Source: Staphylococcus equorum
GTDB lineage: Bacteria > Bacillota > Bacilli > Staphylococcales > Staphylococcaceae
Assembly (NCBI RefSeq): GCF_001747895.1
Contig: NZ_LNNB01000010.1
Coordinates: 1 to 63,952 of the forward strand
Length of the DNA: 63,952 bases
Direction of reading: 5' to 3'
Each line of letters starts with the position of its first letter. Positions within the stretch are counted from its first letter, which is position 1. Shown here piece after piece: positions 17,602-25,477 of this stretch. The notes under the pieces are model-generated. The model made no database searches and was not told the DNA's origin. It saw nothing but the letters and a program-made list of their open reading frames with translations. The position numbers and the translations under genes are program-made.

Positions 17602-17934
17602 ATGAAAAAATTAGCAAATTATTTATGGGTAGAAAAAGTTGGAGAACAGTATGTATACAGTATGACACCTGAATTACAAGATGATGTAGGAACAGTAGGT
17701 TATGTTGAATTTATGGGTGGAGACGATATTAAAGTCGACGACGAAATCGTTAGTATTGAAGCTTCTAAAACAGTATTAGACGTTCAATCACCATTAGCAG
17801 GTAAAATTGTTGCACGTAATACAAAAGCTGAAGATGAACCAACGCTTTTAAATTCTGAAAAAGCTGAAGAAAATTGGTTGGTTAAATTAGAAAATGTTGA
17901 CGAAGCAGCATTTAATGCACTTCCTGAGGCATAA
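17602..17934 (+). CDS. gcvH-L: GcvH-like lipoyl carrier protein GcvH-L
   Basis: A 110-residue protein of the glycine-cleavage H-protein fold, encoded away from any glycine cleavage genes. With the ATG at 17602 (after GGAGAAAGGAAG), the lipoylation lysine in SIEASKTV is K56 and the acidic pair in TPELQDD is D27-D28. Both match the modified positions I recall for S. aureus GcvH-L: K56 lipoylated by LplA2 and D27 ADP-ribosylated by SirTM. This supports the start and the role as the operon's modification target. It is shorter than true GcvH (about 126 residues). Confidence 0.93.
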   Translation: MKKLANYLWVEKVGEQYVYSMTPELQDDVGTVGYVEFMGGDDIKVDDEIVSIEASKTVLDVQSPLAGKIVARNTKAEDEPTLLNSEKAEENWLVKLENVDEAAFNALPEA

Positions 17935-17937
17935 ATT

Positions 17938-18723
17938 ATGCAACAAACAGAACGTTTAGCGTATTTGATTGAGTATTTGTGGCAAGAGACACATGACGGT
18001 GCCATTGCAGACTTACCTGATACGGAAGCAGAACGTTTCGAAATGTTTCGAGGGTTAGTAAATGTAAGGCCAGCAACACCGATTGCAGCAGATTTTATTG
18101 AGATGCAAGATGCATTTTTAAAAAATTACAATGCGCAACAAGTTACGTCGCTAACATCATTAACCCCATATCTCAATAACGATATATATTTATGGCAAGG
18201 TGATATCACGCAGCTTGAGGTAGACGCCATTGTAAATGCGGCTAACAGTAAGCTGTTAGGCTGTTTTGAGCCGAATCATAACTGTATCGATAATATCATC
18301 CATACTAAAGCAGGCGTCCAGTTACGTTTAGCTTGTGCAGATTTAATAGATAAACAAGGTAGACGTGAAGGTGTTGGTAAAGCAAAAATTACCCCTGGTT
18401 ATAACTTGCCTGCTCAATATGTCATTCATACAGTGGGACCACAAATTCGTAAGACACCGGTGTCACAAATGAACCGTGATTTACTTGCGCGCTCGTATCG
18501 AAGTTGTCTCGAACTTGCGGATCAGCAAAACTTATCAAGTATTGCTTTTTGTTGTATTTCAACAGGCGTATTTGGTTTCCCTCAAGATGAGGCAACACAG
18601 ATAGCAATTTCGACTGTAATGCATTATAAACAAGAACATCATTCTGATATAAGTGTGATTTTTAATGTATTTACAGATAAAGATGCTGCATTGTATAAGG
18701 AAGGACTGAAACATTATGACTGA
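17938..18723 (+). CDS. Zinc-dependent macrodomain ADP-ribosylhydrolase
   Basis: A 261-residue protein with an N-terminal helical extension (about 1-80) and a macrodomain (about 83-255). The macro core shows [14 protein letters not shown], the insertion [11 protein letters not shown] with potential zinc ligands C109, H114 and C116, then [22 protein letters not shown] and ISTGVFGFP. That cysteine/histidine insertion marks the Zn-macrodomain class encoded beside sirTM, which removes ADP-ribose from GcvH-L. It starts 3 bp after gcvH-L, using GAGG inside the end of that gene, and overlaps sirTM by 8 bp, so the three proteins are translationally coupled. Confidence 0.92.
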   Translation: MQQTERLAYLIEYLWQETHDGAIADLPDTEAERFEMFRGLVNVRPATPIAADFIEMQDAFLKNYNAQQVTSLTSLTPYLNNDIYLWQGDITQLEVDAIVNAANSKLLGCFEPNHNCIDNIIHTKAGVQLRLACADLIDKQGRREGVGKAKITPGYNLPAQYVIHTVGPQIRKTPVSQMNRDLLARSYRSCLELADQQNLSSIAFCCISTGVFGFPQDEATQIAISTVMHYKQEHHSDISVIFNVFTDKDAALYKEGLKHYD

Positions 18724-19600
18724 ATCAACTTGGGATGTCTTAACTACAAATTATGATCGACAATCCGATATATTAGCAGATGCTTTAAATGAAGCGGAAG
18801 CAGTTGTAGTTGGGATAGGCGCGGGTATGTCAGCATCAGACGGGTTTACGTATATAGGTGAACGTTTCACACAAAATTTCCCGGATTTTATTAAAAAATA
18901 CGGTTTCTTTGATATGTTACAAGCAAGTCTTCATACATTCGAAAGTTGGCAGGAGTATTGGGCATTTCAAAGTCGATTTGTTGCGCTGAATTATTTAGAC
19001 CAACCTGTAGGCGCATCTTATACTGCGCTTAATCAAATTTTAAGTCATAAAGATTATCATATCATCACGACGAATGCAGATAATGCATTTGCAGTGGCAG
19101 ATTTTGATTTGGATAAAGTTTTTCATATTCAAGGAGAGTACATCTTGTGGCAATGTAGTCAACATTGTCATGCGCAGACTTATCGTGATGATGCTGCAAT
19201 ACGTCAAATGATTGCAGAACAAGAGCATATGGAAGTGCCACGAGAACTCTTGCCGCATTGCCCTAAATGTGATGCGCCGATGGAAATTAATAAGCGAAAA
19301 GCACAGGTTGGTATGGTAGAGGATGCAGATTTTCATGCGCAGTTATCTCGCTACAATCAGTTCCTTGAGGCACATAAAGAAGATAAAGTATTATATCTAG
19401 AAATAGGTATCGGTTATACGACACCACAATATGTGAAACAACCTTTCCAACGCATGACACGACATAATCCAAATGCCTTATTTATGACAATGAATAAGAA
19501 AGCATATCGTATTCCAGAGAATATTCGAGATAGAACAATACATCTAACTGAAGATATTTCAACACTCATGATAGAAGCCAACAAAAAATTAACTATATAG
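18716..19600 (+). CDS. sirTM: Class M sirtuin SirTM (protein ADP-ribosyltransferase)
   Basis: A 294-residue sirtuin of the bacterial/fungal class M, which transfers ADP-ribose from NAD+ to lipoylated GcvH-L rather than deacetylating. Visible features are the NAD-binding motif [10 protein letters not shown] (36-45), TTNADNAF with N120 and D122, and a four-cysteine zinc knuckle (C147, C151, C182, C185). Where canonical sirtuins have the catalytic HG dipeptide, this protein has Q139-G (HIQGEY), which explains loss of deacetylase chemistry in the class. The start overlaps the macrodomain gene by 8 bp; lplA2 follows after 9 bp. Confidence 0.93.
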   Translation: MTESTWDVLTTNYDRQSDILADALNEAEAVVVGIGAGMSASDGFTYIGERFTQNFPDFIKKYGFFDMLQASLHTFESWQEYWAFQSRFVALNYLDQPVGASYTALNQILSHKDYHIITTNADNAFAVADFDLDKVFHIQGEYILWQCSQHCHAQTYRDDAAIRQMIAEQEHMEVPRELLPHCPKCDAPMEINKRKAQVGMVEDADFHAQLSRYNQFLEAHKEDKVLYLEIGIGYTTPQYVKQPFQRMTRHNPNALFMTMNKKAYRIPENIRDRTIHLTEDISTLMIEANKKLTI

Positions 19601-19609
19601 GAGAACAAT

Positions 19610-20632
19610 ATGTATTTAATTGAACCTATTCGCAATGGCGAATATATAACAGATGGTGCAGTTGCATTAGCGATGCAAATTCACGTTAGCCAAAATATAT
19701 TTTTAAATGAGGATATCTTATTTCCGTATATCTGTGATCCAAAAGTGGAGATAGGTCGTTTTCAAAATACTGCGGTAGAAATTAACCAAGATTATTTAGA
19801 CGAACATGGTATTCAAGTCGTTCGTCGTGATACAGGTGGTGGCGCAGTTTATGTAGACAGTGGTGCAGTGAATATGTGTTGTATTTTAGAAAAAGACGAT
19901 ACAATTTATGGTAATTTCAAACGCTTTTACGAACCAGGTATACAGGCTTTACATCAACTGGGTGCAACAGAAGTTGTGCAAAGTGGACGTAATGATTTAG
20001 CCATTCACGATAAAAAAGTATCTGGGGCGGCAATGACTTTGATTAAGGGACGTATCTATGGTGGCTATTCTTTATTATTGGATGTAGATTATGAACCTAT
20101 GGTTAAAGTATTGAAGCCGAATCGTAAAAAGATAGAATCCAAAGGTATTAAATCTGTAAGATCACGTGTAGGCAATATTCGTGAATATTTGGCACCAGAA
20201 TATCAAAATGTAACGATCCATGAATTTAAAGATTTGATGGTTAAAGAGATTTTAGGCATTGATGATACGAATGACGCAAAGCGTTATGAATTAACTGATG
20301 CAGATTGGGAAGCCGTTGATGAAATGCTAGCCTCAAAATATAAAAATTGGGAATGGAATTTTGGTGGTTCCCCACGCTATGAATATAATAGAGACGCGAG
20401 ATTAGCGGCAGGCACGATTGATGTCTCTCTTTCTGTAGAAAAAGGACGTATTTCAGCATGTCGTATTTATGGAGATTTCTTTGGGCAAGGCGACATTAAA
20501 GACGTTGAAGAACAACTCAAAGACGTACGTGTAGTCAAAGAGGATTTATTAAAGGCTTTAAGTGAAATAGACATTACATATTATTTCGGTAAAGCCACTG
20601 CAGAAGAATTAGTAGATGTAATATTAAGTTAA
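19610..20632 (+). CDS. lplA2: Lipoate-protein ligase LplA2
   Basis: A 340-residue two-domain lipoate-protein ligase. It has the lipoyl-adenylate-binding motif RRDTGGGAVY (72-81), the lysine-bearing DKKVSGAAM (about 135-143) and a C-terminal LplA accessory domain (about 250-340, including DIKDVEEQL). It is predicted to activate free lipoate with ATP and load it onto K56 of GcvH-L, the step that makes GcvH-L a SirTM substrate. AGGAGAAC precedes the ATG. It is the last gene of the operon, ending at the hairpin at 20651. Confidence 0.93.
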   Translation: MYLIEPIRNGEYITDGAVALAMQIHVSQNIFLNEDILFPYICDPKVEIGRFQNTAVEINQDYLDEHGIQVVRRDTGGGAVYVDSGAVNMCCILEKDDTIYGNFKRFYEPGIQALHQLGATEVVQSGRNDLAIHDKKVSGAAMTLIKGRIYGGYSLLLDVDYEPMVKVLKPNRKKIESKGIKSVRSRVGNIREYLAPEYQNVTIHEFKDLMVKEILGIDDTNDAKRYELTDADWEAVDEMLASKYKNWEWNFGGSPRYEYNRDARLAAGTIDVSLSVEKGRISACRIYGDFFGQGDIKDVEEQLKDVRVVKEDLLKALSEIDITYYFGKATAEELVDVILS

Positions 20633-20648
20633 TGATAATTGATTATCA
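20633..20648. promoter_or_regulatory. TGATAAT-TG-ATTATCA palindrome, Fur-like
   Basis: A perfect 7-2-7 inverted repeat begins at the last base of the lplA2 stop region. It resembles a Fur/PerR 7-1-7 box with one extra central base. The location at the end of an operon and about 200 bp before the next plus-strand gene makes a regulatory role uncertain. Confidence 0.3.
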
Positions 20649-20650
20649 AG

Positions 20651-20682
20651 GCTGGGACATAAATACATGTCTCAGCTTTAAT
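20651..20682 (+). terminator. Terminator after lplA2 (GCTGGGACAT hairpin)
   Basis: GCTGGGACAT and ATGTCTCAGC pair around AAATAC and are followed by TTTAATT. The word CTGGGACATAAA recurs at 63833, so this is part of a repeated hairpin family. Confidence 0.75.
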
Positions 20683-20845
20683 TATTATATACAAGTTGGT
20701 CATCACGCCATTTCATGATTTTACAAATGAATATATTAAAAAGGAAAAGCAGTTTATTATGTTTTCTTTGATTTGAAAAATAGCTTAAGGGTAAAAGATG
20801 GAGAGATTCGAAATACAATTAGCTTTTACTTAAGGAGGTTGTAGC

Positions 20846-21046
20846 ATGGATAAGCAACATATTAAAGAAGCGCTAGATAAGCATTCAGAAATAATTATCG
20901 AAACTATAGAACATGACCGCATTACTGTAAAGAAAATTGAAGATAACGACGATGCACAGTATTTACATGTATTGGAGCCTAAAGACCAAAAAGTAGAAAT
21001 TGCTAAAATTACAGATCTCCAAGAAAATAACTTTAATCAATTATAA
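20846..21046 (+). CDS. Small acidic/charged hypothetical protein
   Basis: A 66-residue soluble protein, highly charged (DKHSEIIIETIEHDRITVKKIEDNDD), with no cysteine, membrane segment or recognised domain. It is supported by a strong TAAGGAGG site at good spacing and its own terminator. A GGGTAA box at 20789-20794, 13 bp after GATTTG, is a weak SigB-like promoter. That would fit the stress-type gene next door, but the function is unknown. Confidence 0.65.
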   Translation: MDKQHIKEALDKHSEIIIETIEHDRITVKKIEDNDDAQYLHVLEPKDQKVEIAKITDLQENNFNQL

Positions 21047-21068
21047 TCAATATGTATAAAAGATATAA

Positions 21069-21105
21069 TGCACCCCGCATCCTAATTAAAAGAATGCGGG
21101 GTGCA
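21069..21105. terminator. Hairpin between convergent genes
   Basis: TGCACCCCGCAT and ATGCGGGGTGCA form a perfect 12-bp GC-rich stem with a 13-nt loop. The T-run is weak, but the position between two convergent genes fits a bidirectional terminator. Confidence 0.75.
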
Positions 21106-21129
21106 TTAGTTTAGCTAATTAATTTAAAT

Positions 21130-21462
21130 TTAGAGTACGTTTGCTGCACGTTGATCTGTAACAATGAGTAGTACATTACCTTGATCCATAAGTTCTTCAT
21201 AATCTTGCGCATCACTTTCAGAAACGCCAAGAATTTGTAACTTATCTCTTAGTTGATCACCTTGTTTTGGTTCTTTTTCGCCAACATCGGAACGATTGTA
21301 ATCAATGCCAGAGACTTCTGTATTTTTCACGATACGTTCTGTATGATCGGCATCATGAGATAGAACATAAATGTCTTTTGCATTAATTTTTTGATCTTTC
21401 AATGTGTTGATATTAATTTCAATATCTTCGTCATTTGAATAAGCTTTAACAATTGGTGTCAT
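21130..21462 (-). CDS. General stress protein 17M-like (YflT domain)
   Basis: A 110-residue soluble protein of the heat-induced stress protein YflT / general stress protein 17M family: an N-terminal alpha/beta part (PIVKAYSNDEDIEININTL, DIYVLSHDADHTERI), then a helical end with LGVSESDAQDYEELMDQGNVLLIV. Its biochemical role is unknown; B. subtilis relatives belong to the SigB regulon. The ATG at 21462 is seven bases after AAGGAG; the ATG at 21468 is too close. It is the second gene of an operon whose upstream region carries a SigB-like promoter. Confidence 0.8.
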   Translation of the reverse strand: MTPIVKAYSNDEDIEININTLKDQKINAKDIYVLSHDADHTERIVKNTEVSGIDYNRSDVGEKEPKQGDQLRDKLQILGVSESDAQDYEELMDQGNVLLIVTDQRAANVL

Positions 21463-21486
21463 ATACATACTCCTTTAATAATTGAA

Positions 21487-21912
21487 TTATTTTATAATGC
21501 CACTATTTGTTTTTTCATTTTCATCGACCGTTTTAAGACGTTCATAACGATCATGTGCGATATAAAATTTAGTGTGTTTAAGAGAAAAGTCATATAGTTC
21601 TTCTCTTTTAATACCTTCAGGCATTTCAAATTCTGTTACGACTTTTTCTTCACTTTGATTTTCTACTTGTACGACTTGTTCAGGTTCAACATCTAATGTT
21701 TCTTTAGGATAAACCAAAGCAATTGTTGTTTTACTTTCTTTAACATCTTCTAAATTTTCTATTTGAAAAGCTTCGTTAATATAGTTTTCTACTCTTTTTT
21801 CGCGTTTACGTTTTCTTTTATTAACTGCAGCTTCCTTTTTATAATTTTTTCGGAAAATGAAATAGATAATTAAAACGATTACTATAAATATTAAAAAATA
21901 AAATATGGACAC
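21487..21912 (-). CDS. Hypothetical single-pass membrane protein
   Basis: A 141-residue protein with one N-terminal membrane helix (about residues 3-20), a strongly basic segment (KRKRKREKR, 33-41), then an acidic cytoplasmic tail. This predicts an N-out or hairpin anchor with a soluble cytosolic domain. The start is GTG, following AAAGGAGG at 7 bp. It is co-transcribed with the stress protein gene 24 bp downstream. I do not recognise the family; the context suggests a stress or envelope role. Confidence 0.7.
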   Translation of the reverse strand: MSIFYFLIFIVIVLIIYFIFRKNYKKEAAVNKRKRKREKRVENYINEAFQIENLEDVKESKTTIALVYPKETLDVEPEQVVQVENQSEEKVVTEFEMPEGIKREELYDFSLKHTKFYIAHDRYERLKTVDENEKTNSGIIK

Positions 21913-21977
21913 AAAAATGCCTCCTTTATTTAAAGAATATAAAAAATGATTTTATGTTATACCTTTATACTAATTGT

Positions 21978-22002
21978 ATACCACTAGTGAGATTTTCAAA
22001 AC
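21978..22002 (-). promoter_or_regulatory. Putative SigB promoter
   Basis: Read on the minus strand, GTTTTG (complement of 21997-22002) is followed after 13 bp by TGGTAT (complement of 21978-21983). The SigB consensus is GTTTAA-N12-15-GGGTAT. It lies 66 bp upstream of the GTG of the membrane protein/stress protein operon. Confidence 0.55.
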
Positions 22003-22159
22003 AAAATACGAATTGTATCAAGGCTGTAGTTTTTGAATTGCATGATGAATTCAAATATAATGGTATATTGAATGGATTTTAAAATAGCTATCAATAATTT
22101 GATATTGCACCAAGTGATAATACATCATCATTTAGATTAAGTGAGAAGGAGAGACAAAC

Positions 22160-23149
22160 ATGAAATTAGGTATCGTAGGGGCGGGCAAGATTGTCAAAGA
22201 AGCATTACCAGTGATGGAAGAAATTTCAGACATTGAGTTTCATAGCATTGTTTCAACAGGAAGAAATCCAGAAAATGTAGAAAGTTTACAAAAACAATTT
22301 AATATTGAAGCAATTTTTACAGACTATAATCAGTTTCTTCAAGATGAAGATATGGATACGATTTATTTAGCTGTACCAAATCATCTGCACTTTGATTATG
22401 CACGCAAAGCAATTGAGCAACAGAAGCATGTAATATGTGAAAAACCATTTACTTTAACTAAAGAAGAATTAACAACATTAAAAGCATTGGCTAAAGCGCA
22501 TAATGTTATTATTATCGAAGCTATTACTAACCTTTATTTGAGTAATTATGATGTATTGAAACAATCTGTGAGTGAAATAGGTACTTGTAAAATAGCCCAA
22601 TTTAATTATTCACAGTACTCTTCAAGATATGATAATTTCAAAAAAGGCATCATTCAACCTGCTTTCGATCCTGAGAAGGGTGGAGGTGCACTCATGGATA
22701 TCAATGTATACAATATCCATTTAGCAGTTGGGCTCTTCGGTATGCCTAAAGGTGTTGCTTATTTTGCTAACGTTAAAAACGATATTGATACATCTGGTAT
22801 CTTAAATCTTGATTATGATGAAATGAAAGTTGTTTGTATTGGTGCAAAAGACTCTAGTTCTGACAATCAGTCGTACATACAAGGTGAAAATGCAACAATT
22901 CATATTAAAGGTCCAACAAATGAACTAAAAGCGTTTGATCTAACATTTAACCAAGGTGGTACGAAATCATATCAAGTTAATCAACAAAAACATCGTATGT
23001 ACGAAGAATTTGTGAAGATGGTTCAGATTATTAATGATAAAAATTTCGATTTAGCAGAAGAAAAATTAGAACATAGTATTCAAGTTATTGAAGTACTTGA
23101 ACTTGCATTAGATAGTGCAAATATTAAAGTAGGTCCTTCTCTAAAATAA
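22160..23149 (+). CDS. Gfo/Idh/MocA-family oxidoreductase
   Basis: A 329-residue NAD(P)-dependent dehydrogenase with an N-terminal Rossmann fold (GIVGAGKIVKEAL, 3-15) and the family signature EKPFTLTKEEL (about 94-104). The C-terminal sheet domain contains GGGALMDINVYNIH, carrying the usual G-x3-D-x3-H catalytic region. Such enzymes oxidise or reduce sugars, inositols or related alcohols. There are no sugar-transport or regulator neighbours to suggest the substrate. GAGAAGGAGAG precedes the ATG and a strong terminator follows. Confidence 0.87.
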   Translation: MKLGIVGAGKIVKEALPVMEEISDIEFHSIVSTGRNPENVESLQKQFNIEAIFTDYNQFLQDEDMDTIYLAVPNHLHFDYARKAIEQQKHVICEKPFTLTKEELTTLKALAKAHNVIIIEAITNLYLSNYDVLKQSVSEIGTCKIAQFNYSQYSSRYDNFKKGIIQPAFDPEKGGGALMDINVYNIHLAVGLFGMPKGVAYFANVKNDIDTSGILNLDYDEMKVVCIGAKDSSSDNQSYIQGENATIHIKGPTNELKAFDLTFNQGGTKSYQVNQQKHRMYEEFVKMVQIINDKNFDLAEEKLEHSIQVIEVLELALDSANIKVGPSLK

Positions 23150-23160
23150 TTTAAGCAATA

Positions 23161-23200
23161 AAAAATCCAGTACTTCACTTAAGTGTGAGTGCTGGATTTT
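23161..23200 (+). terminator. Terminator after the Gfo/Idh/MocA gene
   Basis: AAAATCCAGTACTTCAC pairs with GTGTGAGTGCTGGATTTT with minor mismatches, and TTTTAT follows. Confidence 0.88.
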
Positions 23201-23224
23201 ATGCTGTCTGTTGAGTTTTTGATG

Positions 23225-23310
23225 TTGGAGCAGTCTTTTGTGCATGCTTTCCGCGGGCACAGCCTCAGCCTGTAGTCTTCGGCGCGTGCTTTCCCCGCTG
23301 GAGTCAGCCC
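23225..23310 (+). repeat. GC-rich interspersed repeat, copy 1
   Basis: This stretch opens TTGGAGCAGTCTTTTGTGCA and continues through CTTTCCGCGGGCACAGCC, TCAGCCTGTAGTCTTCGG and CGTGCTTTCCCCGC. It is far richer in G+C than its surroundings. The same words recur at 23429-23494. Shorter fragments (TTGTGCACGC-type, or GCATGCTT) lie near 46790, 52045 and 63929. It behaves like a dispersed intergenic element. Confidence 0.75.
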
Positions 23311-23428
23311 AAATCACTGCTTTGATTTAACAGCAAAATAACATGAATTATGTCTTCAATTACTAATAATTGAAGACTATAGTTAGTAATTGAATGCATG
23401 TTTGATTTTACGTGGTGTCCGTATAATT

Positions 23429-23494
23429 TTGGAGCAGTCTTTTGTGCACGCTTTCCGTGGGCACAGCCTCAGCCTGTAGTCTTTGGCTCGTGCT
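23429..23494 (+). repeat. GC-rich interspersed repeat, copy 2
   Basis: A direct copy, 204 bp downstream of copy 1 and cut off at CTCGTGC just before the 3' end of larC. Differences from copy 1 are few (GCACGC for GCATGC, GTGGGC for GCGGGC, TTGGC for TCGGC). On the minus strand it lies immediately after the larC stop and could act in 3' end formation of the lar operon. Confidence 0.75.
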
Positions 23495-23502
23495 AGGTTA
23501 TT

Positions 23503-24681
23503 TTATTCGTCTATTTTAATGTGGTTATAAACTTCATGCTGTATTTCATTGTAAACAGTTGAGAAAGACTTGCCAGATTGAATTGCTGCATTTTTTACAT
23601 CTTCAAATTCTGGTTTCGCTTTGATAATTTTATTATGCATCATGCCTATTTTCACTAATATAGCACCATACTTTGTGTGAATTGTTTGAAACTGGCGATG
23701 GAGAATTTTGCGATTGACTGCATAACTTCTTACACCTAAAGAGGTTGTATTTTTAAGTATATAGTCTTCAAAGTATTGTGCGTCGTCAATTTTACTAATC
23801 ACTGTAAGTTGTGTGGCGGGCCTACTTTTCTTCATCGTAATTGGAGTAAAGTAAGCATCTAACGCACCGTCATCCAGTACTTGTTCTATAAAGAAACCAA
23901 GCATCTCTGGTGTCATATCATCAATCTGGCACACTATCACTTGGACTTGTGTCGGCGTGTTTTCTTTTACTGTATATTGAATTGTTCGTAAAACATTGGG
24001 AAAATCGAAATCTTTTGTGCCACAACCATAACCGATTTGCTCCATGGTTACTGCAGGTAAAGGGCCGATTTCCGAAACCAATGCTTTAATAAAACCAGCG
24101 CCAGTCGGTGTTGTCAATTCACTGTTAACATCAAATGAAGCAAGCGGGATGCCTTTGAGTATTTCAGCAGTAGCTGGGGCAGGCACTGGATAGACACCGT
24201 GTGCGATATTGATTTTCCCGTTACCAGTTGGAATAGGCGAGGCATAGAGTTCATCTATAGCTAAATCTTCTAGTGCAAGACATCCGCCAATAATATCAAT
24301 GATAGAGTCCATAGCACCAACTTCATGAAAGTGAACATCTTCAACAGACATACCGTGAATTTTAGCTTCTGCGTGTGCAATCACGTCAAATACCCTGAGG
24401 CTTCGATCCTTTACTCTGCTTGGCAAGCTACTCTCTTTGATCATCTTAAAGATATCTGATGCTTTTCTATGATGGTGCGCTTCTTCGAAATCAATGTTAA
24501 GTGACATGGCTTGAATGCCTTGTTTGTTTTGAGTTGAGAAGTCGAGTTTGAAATGATTGAGCGGTAATGTTTTTAATTGTGATTCAATAAAGGTGACATC
24601 CGCACCTAAATCTACAAGTGAAGACAATAACATATCTCCAGCAATACCAGCGTGACAATCAAGATAAATCGCTTTGGACAT
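23503..24681 (-). CDS. larC: Nickel-pincer cofactor cyclometallase LarC
   Basis: A 392-residue LarC, the CTP-dependent enzyme that inserts nickel into the pyridinium-dithio-dicarboxylate precursor. It shows AIYLDCHAGIAGDM at the N-terminus, a histidine-rich segment EEAHHHRKASDI (about 67-78), VHFHEVGAMDSIIDIIGG and the C-terminal DDMTPEMLGFF. The protein is one uninterrupted frame, unlike the Lactobacillus plantarum larC1/larC2 arrangement joined by ribosomal frameshifting. It is the last gene of the operon, 16 bp after larB. Confidence 0.93.
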   Translation of the reverse strand: MSKAIYLDCHAGIAGDMLLSSLVDLGADVTFIESQLKTLPLNHFKLDFSTQNKQGIQAMSLNIDFEEAHHHRKASDIFKMIKESSLPSRVKDRSLRVFDVIAHAEAKIHGMSVEDVHFHEVGAMDSIIDIIGGCLALEDLAIDELYASPIPTGNGKINIAHGVYPVPAPATAEILKGIPLASFDVNSELTTPTGAGFIKALVSEIGPLPAVTMEQIGYGCGTKDFDFPNVLRTIQYTVKENTPTQVQVIVCQIDDMTPEMLGFFIEQVLDDGALDAYFTPITMKKSRPATQLTVISKIDDAQYFEDYILKNTTSLGVRSYAVNRKILHRQFQTIHTKYGAILVKIGMMHNKIIKAKPEFEDVKNAAIQSGKSFSTVYNEIQHEVYNHIKIDE

Positions 24682-24697
24682 AATGTTTCACTCCGTT

Positions 24698-25456
24698 CTA
24701 AGCATTTTCGATCATTTTTATAATCATTGCGGCATTATAGCCACCGCCAAATCCATTATCAATGTTGAGCACACTCGTACCAGGTGCACAAGAATTAACC
24801 ATAGATAATAGCGTGGTAACGCCATCTAAATTGGCGCCGTAACCAACGCTCGTAGGTATTGAAAAGACTGGGTGATCAACTAAACCGGCAACAACACTAG
24901 ATAGCGCGCCCTCCATACCAGCGATAACTACGGACACCTTACTTTGACGAATTGTTTCGATATGTGCAAAAAGACGATGGATGCCTGAAACACCTACGTC
25001 ATAAAAACGTTGTACTGAAATACCCATAACTTCAGCTGTAATAGCCGCTTCTTCGGCTACTGGCAGATCAGACGTACCGGCGCAAATAATCGCTGCAAAA
25101 TGTTCCGTTTTATTAATTTTATTAACAGGTGTACAAACGATACGTGCTGTCTCATGGTATTCAAGTTGTGGATATTTAGCGATGATATCATCTGCTTTAA
25201 TTTGATCAATTCTAGTAATTAAAATGACTTCATCATGCTTTATTAATGTGTGTACGATTTCGTCTAATTGCGTTACAGTTTTTCCTTCCCCAAATATAAC
25301 TTCTGGAAAGCCTTGTCGTTTTGTTCTGTGTAAATCAATTTTTGCAAAACCTAATTCATCATAATGACTCAATTTATCTTTTGCTTCTGTAATGGAAAGC
25401 GCATTCTCTTTTACCGCTAGAAGTAATGACTCTATTGGGTCTTGGTTTTCAGTCAT
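24698..25456 (-). CDS. larB: Nickel-pincer cofactor carboxylase LarB
   Basis: A 252-residue LarB, which carboxylates nicotinic acid adenine dinucleotide to pyridinium-3,5-dicarboxylate mononucleotide as the first step of cofactor synthesis. The C-terminal half is PurE-like (AAIICAGTSDLPVAEEAAITA, then DVGVSGIHRLF and SVGYGANLDGVTTLLSMVN). The N-terminal half carries RTKRQGFPEVIFGEGKT. It is followed by larC after 16 bp and preceded by larE by 21 bp. Length is normal. Confidence 0.93.
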   Translation of the reverse strand: MTENQDPIESLLLAVKENALSITEAKDKLSHYDELGFAKIDLHRTKRQGFPEVIFGEGKTVTQLDEIVHTLIKHDEVILITRIDQIKADDIIAKYPQLEYHETARIVCTPVNKINKTEHFAAIICAGTSDLPVAEEAAITAEVMGISVQRFYDVGVSGIHRLFAHIETIRQSKVSVVIAGMEGALSSVVAGLVDHPVFSIPTSVGYGANLDGVTTLLSMVNSCAPGTSVLNIDNGFGGGYNAAMIIKMIENA

Positions 25457-25477
25457 AGTTATGCCACCTTTATTTTG

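Larger units (their letters stand above)
23150..23502. other. Gene-free stretch with terminator and two GC-rich repeats
   Basis: This 353-bp gap holds the terminator of the oxidoreductase gene and two direct copies of a GC-rich element (listed separately). I see no open frame with a ribosome site. Confidence 0.8.
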
